Origin: CAYSRJ01 sp964521865
Lineage (GTDB): Bacteria; Spirochaetota; B62-G9; DRHN01
Direction of reading: 5' to 3'
Assembly (NCBI GenBank): GCA_964521865.1
Contig: CAZFTJ010000002.1
Coordinates: 186,001 to 250,000, forward strand
DNA length: 64,000 nucleotides
Below, one piece after another: positions 31,102 through 39,234 of this stretch. The notes beneath the pieces are model-generated. The model was not told where the DNA came from. It saw nothing but the letters and a program-made list of their open reading frames with translations, and did not search any database. Every line of letters starts with the position of its first letter. Positions within the stretch are counted from its first letter, which is position 1. The position numbers were made by a program, and so were the translations under genes.

Positions 31102-32049
31102 TCAGCGTGTTTCAAGCTCAAAGAGCCGCTCGAACTCTTCCTTTCCGATAAACGATTTCTGCGTTCCTGTTTTCAGGGTTGAAACGGCTGCGTACCGATT
31201 GGCGAGCTCCATGGATTGAATGAGATCACCTGTTTTTACATAATAGTATGCAAGGCAGCCGATGTATGCATCTCCTGCACCGGTTGTATCCTTGGCTTTC
31301 ACCGGATACGGAGAAACCATGTGTGCTTCATCCCCGGAAACGAGCATCGAACCTCTCTCTCCGAGTGTTACGATTACGGCCGAAATCCCGCGGTCGACGA
31401 GGGATCCGGCAGCCTTTTCGATCTCCGATAGAGTCTCGACCGGCATACCGGAGAGTATTTCGAGCTCGGTTTCATTGGGTATGAGCACCCTCGCACTTCT
31501 AATACCTTCAAAATCAAGAGTCCTGGCAGGAGCGGGGTTCAGGATGACCGGAATCCCGTGCCGGCTGCCCAGCTCGATTGCATGATACACCGATTCGACG
31601 GGAATTTCAAGCTGAAGGAGGATGAGATCGCATGAAGAGATCAGTTCCTCAGCCCGATCGATATCTTCCTCTTTCAGAAAGCCGTTCGCACCTTTCACAA
31701 TGAGTATATAGTTGTTGCCCGACTGGTCCACGAAGATTGGGGCGACACCGTTTGAAACTCCCTCAACGGCCTCCACGAAGGTCGTATCGATTCCAAAACG
31801 CTCGAAGTTGCTCGTAACCTCACGTCCGAATATATCGCCGCCCACCTTCGTAACCATGAGTACCTCGGCACCGAGCTTTGAGGCGGCAACAGCCTGGTTT
31901 GCACCCTTGCCTCCGAAGCCGAAATCGAAAGAAGGCGCTTCCAGTGTCTCGCCCTTCTTCGGCATTCCGTTCACGTTGGTAATGAAATCGATCATGTTGC
32001 TGCCGATAACCGCAATTCTCGGGCTTCCATCTCGCACTTTATCCGCCAT
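31102..32049 (-). CDS. rbsK: Ribokinase-family (PfkB) carbohydrate kinase
   Basis: A 315-residue PfkB-family kinase phosphorylating a sugar with ATP. It has the N-terminal AVIGSNMIDFI, the first signature GFGGKGANQAVAASKLG near residue 45, NPAPAR, PNETELEILSG, and the second signature DTTGAGDAYIG with catalytic Asp near residue 255. GGKGANQA and DTTGAGDA together are characteristic of ribokinase, but related enzymes act on deoxyribose and other sugars. Phosphorylation of deoxyribose to deoxyribose-5-phosphate would directly feed the DeoC of the BMC; this is inference. It sits downstream of DUF4432 and amidotransferase-like genes. A 7-bp hairpin overlaps its stop without a T-run. Confidence 0.9.
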   Translation of the reverse strand: MADKVRDGSPRIAVIGSNMIDFITNVNGMPKKGETLEAPSFDFGFGGKGANQAVAASKLGAEVLMVTKVGGDIFGREVTSNFERFGIDTTFVEAVEGVSNGVAPIFVDQSGNNYILIVKGANGFLKEEDIDRAEELISSCDLILLQLEIPVESVYHAIELGSRHGIPVILNPAPARTLDFEGIRSARVLIPNETELEILSGMPVETLSEIEKAAGSLVDRGISAVIVTLGERGSMLVSGDEAHMVSPYPVKAKDTTGAGDAYIGCLAYYYVKTGDLIQSMELANRYAAVSTLKTGTQKSFIGKEEFERLFELETR

Positions 32050-32061
32050 AAACCCCCCGCA

Positions 32062-32454
32062 TTACAGTGCTCGTGCGCACCATTTTACCATGTTTGCATA
32101 CAGAACAGGCGTGTACCGCCACTGCAGAAAAGAAGGCGCAGCGCCGTGATGAGCACAGTCGACTGCAGAGGCGAGCGATCTTCCTCTTCCGTACTCCCAC
32201 GCGGCGAGAAAGGGGTCGTTATCGTACTCCTCTATGACGGCAAGCACTGCAGCACCTTTCTTCGGTATCAGCCTGTTATACGAGAGAAACCATCCCTCCC
32301 ATGCATGGTGGATGCCCTTCAGTATCGGGTGCCCCGGGTCTGTTACACGCGGAAGAAAGCCTTCCGGCACCTCAACCCTGTCGTCCGTTTCCATGAGCTC
32401 CACCGGCAGCAGCGATTCGACAAGTACCATCACCGGGATACCGCCCCACAGCAT
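32062..32454 (-). pseudogene. C-terminal part of a glutamine-amidotransferase-like (DUF1355-type) protein
   Basis: The 130-residue frame encodes only the C-terminal half of a GATase1-like protein: WGGIPVMVLVESLLPVEL, DDRVEVPEGF, TDPGHPILKGI, SYNRLIPKKGA and FLAAWEYGRGRSLASAVDCAHHG. Full homologues are about 250 residues and include the N-terminal nucleophile half, which is absent. An in-frame TGA lies three codons before the first ATG, and the neighbouring gene ends 21 bp upstream, so the missing half is not hidden nearby. AGGAG touches the ATG directly, too close for normal initiation. Most likely a deletion remnant that still runs in the operon between the DUF4432 and ribokinase-type genes. 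Expression from an internal GTG or ATG near residue 8 cannot be excluded. Confidence 0.6.
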
Positions 32455-32475
32455 ACTCCTTCAATACCCGTCCTT

Positions 32476-33567
32476 TCACTGGACAAGCGCTCGAATTTTG
32501 CCCTCCATTTTCTCAGCCTCTCCCGCTTCGAGGAGGCCTGCCGCAACGTCAAACTGCATACTGCCGTAACCCTCGACCGTTTTTATGTTTCCCTTTCTCT
32601 TTTCCGCGGTATAACCCTCCGGATCGCAGGTCGCTGGAAGAGCAATGCCGAGCGCCTCCTGATCCTTTGTCCGAACAATCCAGCGGGCTGCGTGGTCGAA
32701 TTCCTGGGGCCTGTATCCGACATAATCCGCAGAACCGTCGGGATGCACCTGCATAAAGTGGCTTTTGCCATCCTCGTCCGTTGACGGCGACTGAATGAAA
32801 AATACGATTTCCGGTTTATACTCATCGTCGGGTTTAATTATTTTCGAGGCTTCCGGGTTTTCTTTTAACCTATTCATGAGCTGTAAAAACTCCTCCGATA
32901 CCGATACATGTTTGGGAATACTCGTTCTGAGTACAAGATGCTCCGGGTCCCAGGGAGCACTCTGTACTATCCGGCCTTCCGGCACGGGACGGAAATTGAT
33001 GTGGCACATGTACATGAGCTCCATCCCGTACCATGACCGGTTTTCAACGGTGAGCGAAATATCGATGAGACCTGACCCGGCGTGTATCTTAACGGCAGGC
33101 CGTGCCCTGTAGTGGACACTGCAGGCGATATCATGCGCATATATACCGGTAATGCCGATAAAAGGCCCTCGATCGTCGTCTCCGAAAACAATTTCAGCAG
33201 AGTCGTACTGGGCGAGGGGGAGCTCTCCATGCAGGGGGTGATCATCCTCGGGTCCGGGGCATCCCATACGAAAAGCACCGCAGTGCATCATAAAACAGCC
33301 GTACATGGTTATAAAAGAGCCCGTTTCTTTGGGAAGGCCGACCGGCGATTTCATCGTAAGCCGTCGCCCGTCAAAAATAGCATCCCAGATCTGCTGCCCC
33401 CTGAACGGAAGAACTGTAACGCAACCCCTGTCGTTTTTAAGATGCGCACCGCACACTCCGCTCTCATAGGCGAAAACGGCAGCGCTGAGCCCCCTGTAAC
33501 TCAATATCTCCTCTTCACACCCTGTAAAAAAGCGCTTCTCAAGGCGCAGCACTCCGAGGCCAGACAT
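32476..33567 (-). CDS. DUF4432-family aldose-epimerase-like protein
   Basis: A 363-residue galactose-mutarotase-like beta-sandwich protein. Blocks include LPFRGQQIWDAIFDGRRLTMKSP, the long MYGCFMMHCGAFRMGCPGPEDDHPLHGELP with His residues that match the catalytic region of this superfamily, and ENRSWYGMELMYMCHINFRPVPEG. DUF4432 proteins are close to aldose 1-epimerases and are common in sugar operons; their natural substrate is not settled. It is the first gene of a minus-strand group with the amidotransferase-like fragment and the ribokinase-type kinase. A role in anomer interconversion of the imported sugar is plausible and would be redundant with rhaM. Confidence 0.85.
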   Translation of the reverse strand: MSGLGVLRLEKRFFTGCEEEILSYRGLSAAVFAYESGVCGAHLKNDRGCVTVLPFRGQQIWDAIFDGRRLTMKSPVGLPKETGSFITMYGCFMMHCGAFRMGCPGPEDDHPLHGELPLAQYDSAEIVFGDDDRGPFIGITGIYAHDIACSVHYRARPAVKIHAGSGLIDISLTVENRSWYGMELMYMCHINFRPVPEGRIVQSAPWDPEHLVLRTSIPKHVSVSEEFLQLMNRLKENPEASKIIKPDDEYKPEIVFFIQSPSTDEDGKSHFMQVHPDGSADYVGYRPQEFDHAARWIVRTKDQEALGIALPATCDPEGYTAEKRKGNIKTVEGYGSMQFDVAAGLLEAGEAEKMEGKIRALVQ

Positions 33568-33892
33568 TTTTCCCCCGTTTCGAATGAATTTCCGAACCGG
33601 ATGCTATAGTTATTTGAGCATAAGATCCCGGTACAAAATACAAGCTTTCCATAATGGATAAAACCATATATCGATCAAAAAATCAGGCAAACCCTATCTT
33701 TTACTTTCCAGGATTGCCTGTTCAGAAATACAGGGTTCAACAGCCGCAGTACCGCGGCGCACGGACATGTCTATGAACATCCGCTGCGGTTTTTTACCCT
33801 GGCGTACACCGGCTCATCCGTCCCTGTTTCTTTATTGCCCGGACATGAGCACAGGGTTTATCATGATTCTCTATCTCACGATTTCAGCGGGG
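33568..33892. other. 325-bp gene-free interval between lacI-type and DUF4432 genes
   Basis: No supported gene. On the plus strand CCGCAG...CTGCGG arms (33741-33746 and 33785-33790) are followed by TTTTTT, a possible terminator on the strand opposite to the surrounding genes. No clear promoter for the DUF4432 gene could be identified, although one should be here. Confidence 0.4.
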
Positions 33893-34906
33893 TCAACAAG
33901 ACTCGCGCTTCACAAGATGAGCCGCCAGAATCACCCTGACAGGCTCCTTGTCGATGTAATGACCACCTTCCAGGATTCTTTTAAACAGCATGTCCGCTGC
34001 TGTTGATCCAAGCGTATACACAGGCTGCCTGACCGCGGTGACCTTCGGACTCACAAGCGTCGACCAGGTCGGATCGTCAAACATCGCAAACCCGATATCA
34101 TCCGGAATCCTGATGCTCCGCTCTTTCAAAACCTGGAATGCGCCTGTTGCCATATCGTTATTTGCCACATACAGTGCATCGATATCACCGGTGTCAAGCA
34201 GCCCGGCGGCGTGTTCCCTCCCGGATTCAAGCGAAAAATCACCTTTTCTTATGAAAGCTTCATTGACCGATAAACCGATTTCGATGAACGCCTTTCGGTA
34301 CCCTTCGAGCCTCTCACTTCCCGTTGTTCTATCCTCGGGTCCGGAGATAAACCCTATCTTCCGGTATCCCCTTTCAAGGAGAAAAGCAACAGCCGCTTTC
34401 GATGCGTCGCGGTTGTTCACAATAACGGTATCGCATTCTATGCCCTCTACCGTGCGGTCAATAAACACAACGGGTATGCTTGATGAAACAAGGAAGTTCA
34501 AATACTCCCTGTTTTTTCCAGTCGGCGAAAGAATGATACCGTCAAGCCTGTTTTCATGGAGAACCTGAAGGTAGTTCAGCTCCTTATCCGGATTATCACC
34601 GCCGTTGCACAGAACCGTGCTGTACTTGTTTTTTATCGCAACATCCTCGACAGCCTTGGCTATTACAGAGTAAAAGGGACTCAATACATTGCTGATAATA
34701 ACGCCGATTGAGTGTGTTTTTTTTCGACGAAGGTTTCGCGCAACAGCATTGACCATGTAGTTGGTCTCGTTTATGACTGTCAGCACCCTGTTTCTGGTTC
34801 CATCTTTAACATACGGGTAATCGTTGATTACACGGGAAACGGTGGCGGTTGAAACACCTGCAAGTCGAGCGACTTCATCAATGTTGATTTTTCTCGGCAT
34901 CTGCAC
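33893..34906 (-). CDS. LacI-family transcriptional regulator
   Basis: A 337-residue repressor. The N-terminal helix-turn-helix and hinge are INIDEVARLAGVSTATVSRVINDYPYVKDGTRNRVLTVI (about residues 7-45), followed by the periplasmic-binding-protein-like core with GVIISNVLSPFYSVIAKAVEDVA, a hexose-type pocket, SGPEDRTTGSERLEGYRKAF and VRQPVYTLGSTAADMLFKRI. The annotated start is GTG at 34906; an ATG at 34900 is equally possible, and no good ribosome site precedes either. Two LacI-type operators lie in its own leader, and three at the fucI promoter, so it probably autoregulates and represses fucI. The inducer is likely fucose, fuculose or a related sugar. Confidence 0.93.
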   Translation of the reverse strand: MQMPRKINIDEVARLAGVSTATVSRVINDYPYVKDGTRNRVLTVINETNYMVNAVARNLRRKKTHSIGVIISNVLSPFYSVIAKAVEDVAIKNKYSTVLCNGGDNPDKELNYLQVLHENRLDGIILSPTGKNREYLNFLVSSSIPVVFIDRTVEGIECDTVIVNNRDASKAAVAFLLERGYRKIGFISGPEDRTTGSERLEGYRKAFIEIGLSVNEAFIRKGDFSLESGREHAAGLLDTGDIDALYVANNDMATGAFQVLKERSIRIPDDIGFAMFDDPTWSTLVSPKVTAVRQPVYTLGSTAADMLFKRILEGGHYIDKEPVRVILAAHLVKRESC

Positions 34907-34907
34907 T

Positions 34908-34921
34908 TGATATCGGTTTCA
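34908..34921. promoter_or_regulatory. LacI-type operator next to the lacI start codon
   Basis: TGATATCGGTTTCA matches the LacI/GalR consensus TGNAANCGNTTNCA with one mismatch. It is directly upstream of the GTG start and 29 bp from the stronger operator at 34937. Confidence 0.65.
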
Positions 34922-34936
34922 AACTATGATATTGAT

Positions 34937-34950
34937 TGTAAACGATTTCA
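34937..34950. promoter_or_regulatory. Perfect LacI-type operator at the lacI transcription start
   Basis: TGTAAACGATTTCA fits every fixed base of the LacI-family consensus TGNAANCGNTTNCA. On the minus strand it follows the -10 box (34951-34956) directly, so repression of its own gene is expected. Confidence 0.8.
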
Positions 34951-34979
34951 ATTTTAGCAGGTAAAGTTTTACCTGTCAA
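34951..34979 (-). promoter_or_regulatory. Near-consensus promoter of the lacI-type gene, with a palindrome in the spacer
   Basis: On the minus strand TTGACA (34974-34979) and TAAAAT (34951-34956) are separated by exactly 17 bp. The spacer is almost entirely occupied by the perfect palindrome CAGGTAAA-AC-TTTACCTG (34958-34975, 8-bp arms), which overlaps the -35 box by two bases. This could be the site of a second regulator or a coincidence of promoter sequence. Confidence 0.85.
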
Positions 34980-35047
34980 TTAAAATTTCAAATCTCTTTC
35001 AAAAAAATACATACCCTGTGTAATTTGTTCCGGTACCACAGCGATAC

Positions 35048-35180
35048 CCGCCTATTATCCGGAAGCGAAGCGTACGGATAATTCCGCAGGTGCACGCACC
35101 TGATTAATCCAGTTGAGCGGACATAACCTCCGCTTACACGTCGCGGAGAACATGCCGCTTGACGGCGGCATGAACCTGCA
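35048..35180 (+). repeat. Interspersed palindromic repeat, copy C (most complete)
   Basis: Left part: ATTATCCG...CGGATAAT arms around GAAGCGAAGCGTA, then CCGCAGGTGCACGCACCTG. Right part: AGTTGAGCGGACATAACCTC, the hairpin CTCCGC...GCGGAG, GAACATGCCGCTTGACGGC and GGCATGAACC. At least four other intergenic sites in the window share these blocks in the same orientation. It lies between the lacI-type gene and the kinase gene and contains no protein-coding frame. Confidence 0.75.
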
Positions 35181-35216
35181 TAAAGCACCCCTGGATTGAA
35201 AGGTAGCTCTGCAGTA

Positions 35217-36731
35217 CTAGCCGTTTACCCGAAGAAGATGTGCAAACCTCTCGTATGCAGCCCCCCACAAACGGGGCTTTTCAGGCTCATATCTTTTGAT
35301 TGTAAAATTTTCCCTGATGAGTGGGAACGATTCTTCCAGTGAATGTATGATTCCCAGCCCCATAGCCTGCACCATTATATTTCCGATGGCCGTTGCCTCA
35401 TCAGGACCCGCGATAACGGGAATCCCGACCGCATCAGCTGTAAATCGGTTGAGAAGCTCATTTTTACACCCGCCGCCCACAATATGAACCGCAGTGCTCC
35501 GGGTGTCGCTCACATTGCAGATCTGCTCGTTTACCGTTCTATACTTCAGTGCAAGGCTTTCATACACTACACGAAGGAATGTCTTCCTGTCCCTCGGCAC
35601 CTTCTGTCCGGTTTTCTTACAGAAGGCTGCAACTGCCTCCTCCATATTCGGCGGGTTATAAAAAACTGGATCATCCGGATCGATGAACGCGGTAAAGGCC
35701 TCTGCACGGCGAACCAGCGCCACTATCTCTTCCCAGCTCATTTCCACACCGTCGTCATCCCGCCAGTTTCTCCGCAGCTCCTGTATGGGCCATGTTCCCA
35801 TGCAGTTTTTCAGGAATCTAATGCGGTTGATGCCGCCCTCATTACTGATATTCGCCTCCATGGCATCGGATGATGTTATCGGCCCGTCAAGAAGTTTGCC
35901 GACAAGAGACCATGTTCCCGAGCTGATTATAAGGGCATCCTCCCCTTTATCAACCGGTGCAGCTGCATAAGCACTCGCCGTATCGTGCGAAGGGGCAGCG
36001 GTCAGCTTTGCCCTGTTTATCCTGAGGGACTCGGCAAGCGGAGCCAGAAGCTTTCCCACTACCGTACCCGGGGGAACAATCTCCGGCAAGACAGCTTCAG
36101 GCACCCCCAGCGCTTCAAGTAATTCGGTGCTCCATTTCCGTTTTCGTGTATCCATAAGCTGTGTTACACTCGCCCAGGTTGAATCCACCATCTTAACATT
36201 ACCGAGCGAGAAGTAGAAGAGAGAGGGCATGGGAAGGAAGGTGCAGCCCGTTTTGAGCAGGTTCTTTCTATTCTGCATAAACCAGAGGAGCTGATTCGAG
36301 ATATTGAAAGGCTGAAACTGAATACCTGTAATACTGTACACTCTCTCGGGATCGATATAATTTTTCATTGTTTCGATCATTGTATCGAGCCTGTGGTCCC
36401 GGTAGCAGTACACCCTCCCGAGAATGTCTCCTTCATCGGTTACAAACTGTCCGTCCGAGCCCCAGGTATCGATACCGATTGAATCGATTGTATCGGAGAC
36501 CTGACGTCGATAGTTATAGAGTCCGTGCAGAATGCTGTTGTACAGGTATACTTCATCCCAGTATGTCCTCTCCGTTATCTCGCCTCCGCCGTCACATATA
36601 AAATAAGAAACGGGTTCATGCCTGAAACGGTGCAACTCTTCTATTCTGAAGCTGCCCCTTTCAAATACACCGACGAAACATTTACCGCCCGACGCGCCGA
36701 GGTCCGCGGCAAAAATCTTCCCGTCCTTCAT
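35217..36731 (-). CDS. rhaB: Rhamnulokinase-type FGGY carbohydrate kinase
   Basis: A 504-residue FGGY kinase that would phosphorylate L-rhamnulose or L-fuculose at O-1 with ATP. Blocks: FAADLGASGGKCFVG (phosphate 1) at the N-terminus, SIGIDTWGSDGQFV, YCYRDHRLD, TGIQFQPFNISNQLLW (typical of rhamnulokinases), APSHDTASAYAAAP, SSGTWSLVG and IVGGGCKNELLNRFTADA. The ATG at 36731 follows GAGGAGAAA. It begins 13 bp after the stop of the DEAH-helicase gene and shares its strand, so it may be transcribed from the helicase or malic-enzyme side rather than with the lacI/fucI regulon; no LacI-type operator precedes it. Fuculokinase function is possible since fucI is the only isomerase present. Confidence 0.9.
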   Translation of the reverse strand: MKDGKIFAADLGASGGKCFVGVFERGSFRIEELHRFRHEPVSYFICDGGGEITERTYWDEVYLYNSILHGLYNYRRQVSDTIDSIGIDTWGSDGQFVTDEGDILGRVYCYRDHRLDTMIETMKNYIDPERVYSITGIQFQPFNISNQLLWFMQNRKNLLKTGCTFLPMPSLFYFSLGNVKMVDSTWASVTQLMDTRKRKWSTELLEALGVPEAVLPEIVPPGTVVGKLLAPLAESLRINRAKLTAAPSHDTASAYAAAPVDKGEDALIISSGTWSLVGKLLDGPITSSDAMEANISNEGGINRIRFLKNCMGTWPIQELRRNWRDDDGVEMSWEEIVALVRRAEAFTAFIDPDDPVFYNPPNMEEAVAAFCKKTGQKVPRDRKTFLRVVYESLALKYRTVNEQICNVSDTRSTAVHIVGGGCKNELLNRFTADAVGIPVIAGPDEATAIGNIMVQAMGLGIIHSLEESFPLIRENFTIKRYEPEKPRLWGAAYERFAHLLRVNG

Positions 36732-36744
36732 AATTTTTCTCCTC

Positions 36745-39219
36745 TCAATCGGTAATCAATGCAGAAAGACGCCTGTACACCTCGTTTACCGTTTTTTCCT
36801 GCTGGTCGTTCAGAATTCGTATATCCTCATCGATAAGCGTTTCCAGGCTGGATACCGACTCCTCCAGGGCCTGAATAAAATCCCTGTAACTGGCATACCA
36901 GTACGAGCCGTTTCCGTTTGTAAGAAGGGTGAGAAAACCGAGCTTCTTTTTGGATTTCATTGTTCTGCTCGGCTTGAGAAGATTCGGGATATACCGGACT
37001 ATGTCAAAGGAGTCGCGTACATAGTCGAAGTGTATGCCTCGCGGCCATTTTTCCAAGACGCGGCCGTTCAGATTCAGTTTTGGAGCAATTTCGATAATCC
37101 TCTTCAGTGCCACTCCGTACAGGATCTCGTACCCGTTGAACAAAACCCTGCCCCGCAGGCCTTTATAGTCCGGAAGTCTGGATACATCGAGGCTCCTCAC
37201 CGCACGTTCCAATCTTTCGTACTGCAGAAGCACGATTTTCCTGTTTTTCTTAAAAAACTGTATCTCAAAAGTTTCACGCCCGATCTTTATAAAGTTGGTG
37301 AAATCACGCGCTGCAGCCGGTTTTTTCTTCGGTTTTCTCTCTTTCCCGATAAAGGCTTCGTAGATATCCATGGAAATCATTTTCAGCCACCCCGGATACA
37401 GGGGAGATACGGACATGGCGTACATCTGCGATGTCCGCATGATTTCTCCGGCAACTATGTATTCCGGTCTCTCGCGATACATCACCGAACCCGGATGTAT
37501 CTTGATGCCGTATGCCGTTGTACTGGCATAATTCGATCTCCCCTTTCTCCTGCATACAAACTGTATGAGCCCTTTTGACACGGTACAGAGATAGTGGGAA
37601 AGGTCCCCACCGCCGATCACCGGAACACCGATTTCAGAAACGATTTCACCGAGCTGCTTTTTTACATTGTAAATTTCCGTCATGCCCTTGTAGTCGAGGT
37701 AATACCGGTCGCAGAACTTCTCTCTATCGTCAGCCTTCTCAAAGGCTCTGAAAATCTTGAGGTAGGAGACGAAATCACCGTACTTATGACGGAAAGAATG
37801 GTGCGCCTTGCGTGCCTCGAGCTCAAAACCCTGCGGAAGTATAAAAGGAGCCCGGTCGTTGAGAAATGCGGCTGCAATAAGGACCTCTTCAAGAACGTCG
37901 GGATATTCCATGACTGCCGCCGCAATCATCCTGGCGAGACGTGGAATTATCGGAAACTTCACCATGAGGTTGCCGATCGAAGTGAGATCACGTCTGTCAT
38001 CTATCGCCTCAAGGAGCCGGAGCACCTCCACCGCACCGCGCATATTTCCCGTACCCGGGTTCGAAATAAAATCAAATTCCTCAAACTCCTTGATGCCCAG
38101 TTCCGCCATCCGGAGCACAACCTCGGAAAGATCACGCCGATATATCTCCTCTTTCGTAAACAGGCCTCTGTCCTCATAATCATCTCCTGTGTAGAGACGG
38201 TAGCACACGCCCGGCTGTGTGCGGCCCGCCCTTCCCTTCCTCTGATTGCTCGATGCCTTTGATATGGGAACCTCGATGAGGGAAGAGGTAAAGTTACGGG
38301 CGTTGTAATAGTTGAGCTTTGCAAAACCAGGATCGATAACGTACCTGATGCCATCTATGGTCACGCTCGTTTCTGCTATGTTCGTCGCAACTATTACCTT
38401 TCTTTGCGAGGGAAAGTCGAGAAAAACACGCTCCTGTTCCTCCTGTGATAGACGGCCGTAGAGGGGGAGAAGCGCCATTGTCTTCTTTCTGTTCAAGCGG
38501 GAAAGCTCCGATATACAGCTCTTGATCTGCGCCTCTCCTGAAAGAAAAATCAAAATATCACCCGGCTCCCCGCCATGTTCGATTTTTTTAACAATTTCTA
38601 CAATCTTATCGAGTACCGCAACGAAGTCATGGAGGTATTCTGGAGGATCGTAGACAACCTGTACCGGGTACATCGGCGCATCAATCGTCACAATGGGGCA
38701 CCCGTCAAAATATTCAGAGAATACCGAAGCATTTATCGTTGCTGAAGAAACGACCACCTTCAGATCATCCCTCTGACGAAGTATTTCCTTCAGCAGTCCG
38801 AGTATGAAATCGATATTCAGGCTTCTCTCATGGGCTTCGTCGACCATTATGATACTGTAGTCGGAAAGCAGGACATCCGCCTTCAACTCCTGTAAAAGTA
38901 TACCGTCCGTCATAATAACGATTCGGGTTTGAGGCAGGGTTTCGTCGATGAAGCGCATCTTGTATCCGACAATTCCGGGGATTGTACCGTTGTACTGGCG
39001 AGCAATAAAATGGGATACGGAAACCGCTGCAATCCTTCTCGGCTGAGTGACGCCTATCCTGCCGCTTTTTGCAAACCCCGCATCGTAGAGAATTTTCGGT
39101 ATCTGCGTTGTTTTACCGGATCCGGTTGGACTTTCAACGACAACCACCCGGTTTTTTTTCAGGGCTTTGATAATGGCATTCCTGTGTTGGTATACCGGAA
39201 GTTTTTTTATATCGATCAT
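36745..39219 (-). CDS. DEAH-box ATP-dependent RNA helicase, HrpA/HrpB-like
   Basis: An 824-residue superfamily-2 helicase. Motifs in order: I SPTGSGKTTQIP (about residues 30-41), Ia TQPRRIAAVSV, II VDEAHERS, III SSATI, IV FLSGEAQIK, V ATNIAETSVTIDGI and VI QRKGRAGRTQPG. The C-terminal helicase-associated region and the OB-like fold follow; the length is shorter than E. coli HrpA (about 1,300) and near HrpB (about 810). The frame extends by a GTG to 39231, but the GGAGAG ribosome site points to the ATG at 39219. It follows malic enzyme by 15 bp and precedes the sugar kinase by 13 bp, an unusual operon mix. The role is probably mRNA or rRNA remodelling. Confidence 0.93.
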   Translation of the reverse strand: MIDIKKLPVYQHRNAIIKALKKNRVVVVESPTGSGKTTQIPKILYDAGFAKSGRIGVTQPRRIAAVSVSHFIARQYNGTIPGIVGYKMRFIDETLPQTRIVIMTDGILLQELKADVLLSDYSIIMVDEAHERSLNIDFILGLLKEILRQRDDLKVVVSSATINASVFSEYFDGCPIVTIDAPMYPVQVVYDPPEYLHDFVAVLDKIVEIVKKIEHGGEPGDILIFLSGEAQIKSCISELSRLNRKKTMALLPLYGRLSQEEQERVFLDFPSQRKVIVATNIAETSVTIDGIRYVIDPGFAKLNYYNARNFTSSLIEVPISKASSNQRKGRAGRTQPGVCYRLYTGDDYEDRGLFTKEEIYRRDLSEVVLRMAELGIKEFEEFDFISNPGTGNMRGAVEVLRLLEAIDDRRDLTSIGNLMVKFPIIPRLARMIAAAVMEYPDVLEEVLIAAAFLNDRAPFILPQGFELEARKAHHSFRHKYGDFVSYLKIFRAFEKADDREKFCDRYYLDYKGMTEIYNVKKQLGEIVSEIGVPVIGGGDLSHYLCTVSKGLIQFVCRRKGRSNYASTTAYGIKIHPGSVMYRERPEYIVAGEIMRTSQMYAMSVSPLYPGWLKMISMDIYEAFIGKERKPKKKPAAARDFTNFIKIGRETFEIQFFKKNRKIVLLQYERLERAVRSLDVSRLPDYKGLRGRVLFNGYEILYGVALKRIIEIAPKLNLNGRVLEKWPRGIHFDYVRDSFDIVRYIPNLLKPSRTMKSKKKLGFLTLLTNGNGSYWYASYRDFIQALEESVSSLETLIDEDIRILNDQQEKTVNEVYRRLSALITD

Positions 39220-39234
39220 AGTTCTCTCCACGCT

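Noticed and set aside
33741..33796. Plus-strand hairpin with a T-run as a terminator
   Set aside because: No plus-strand gene precedes it, so I list it only as a note in the gap description.
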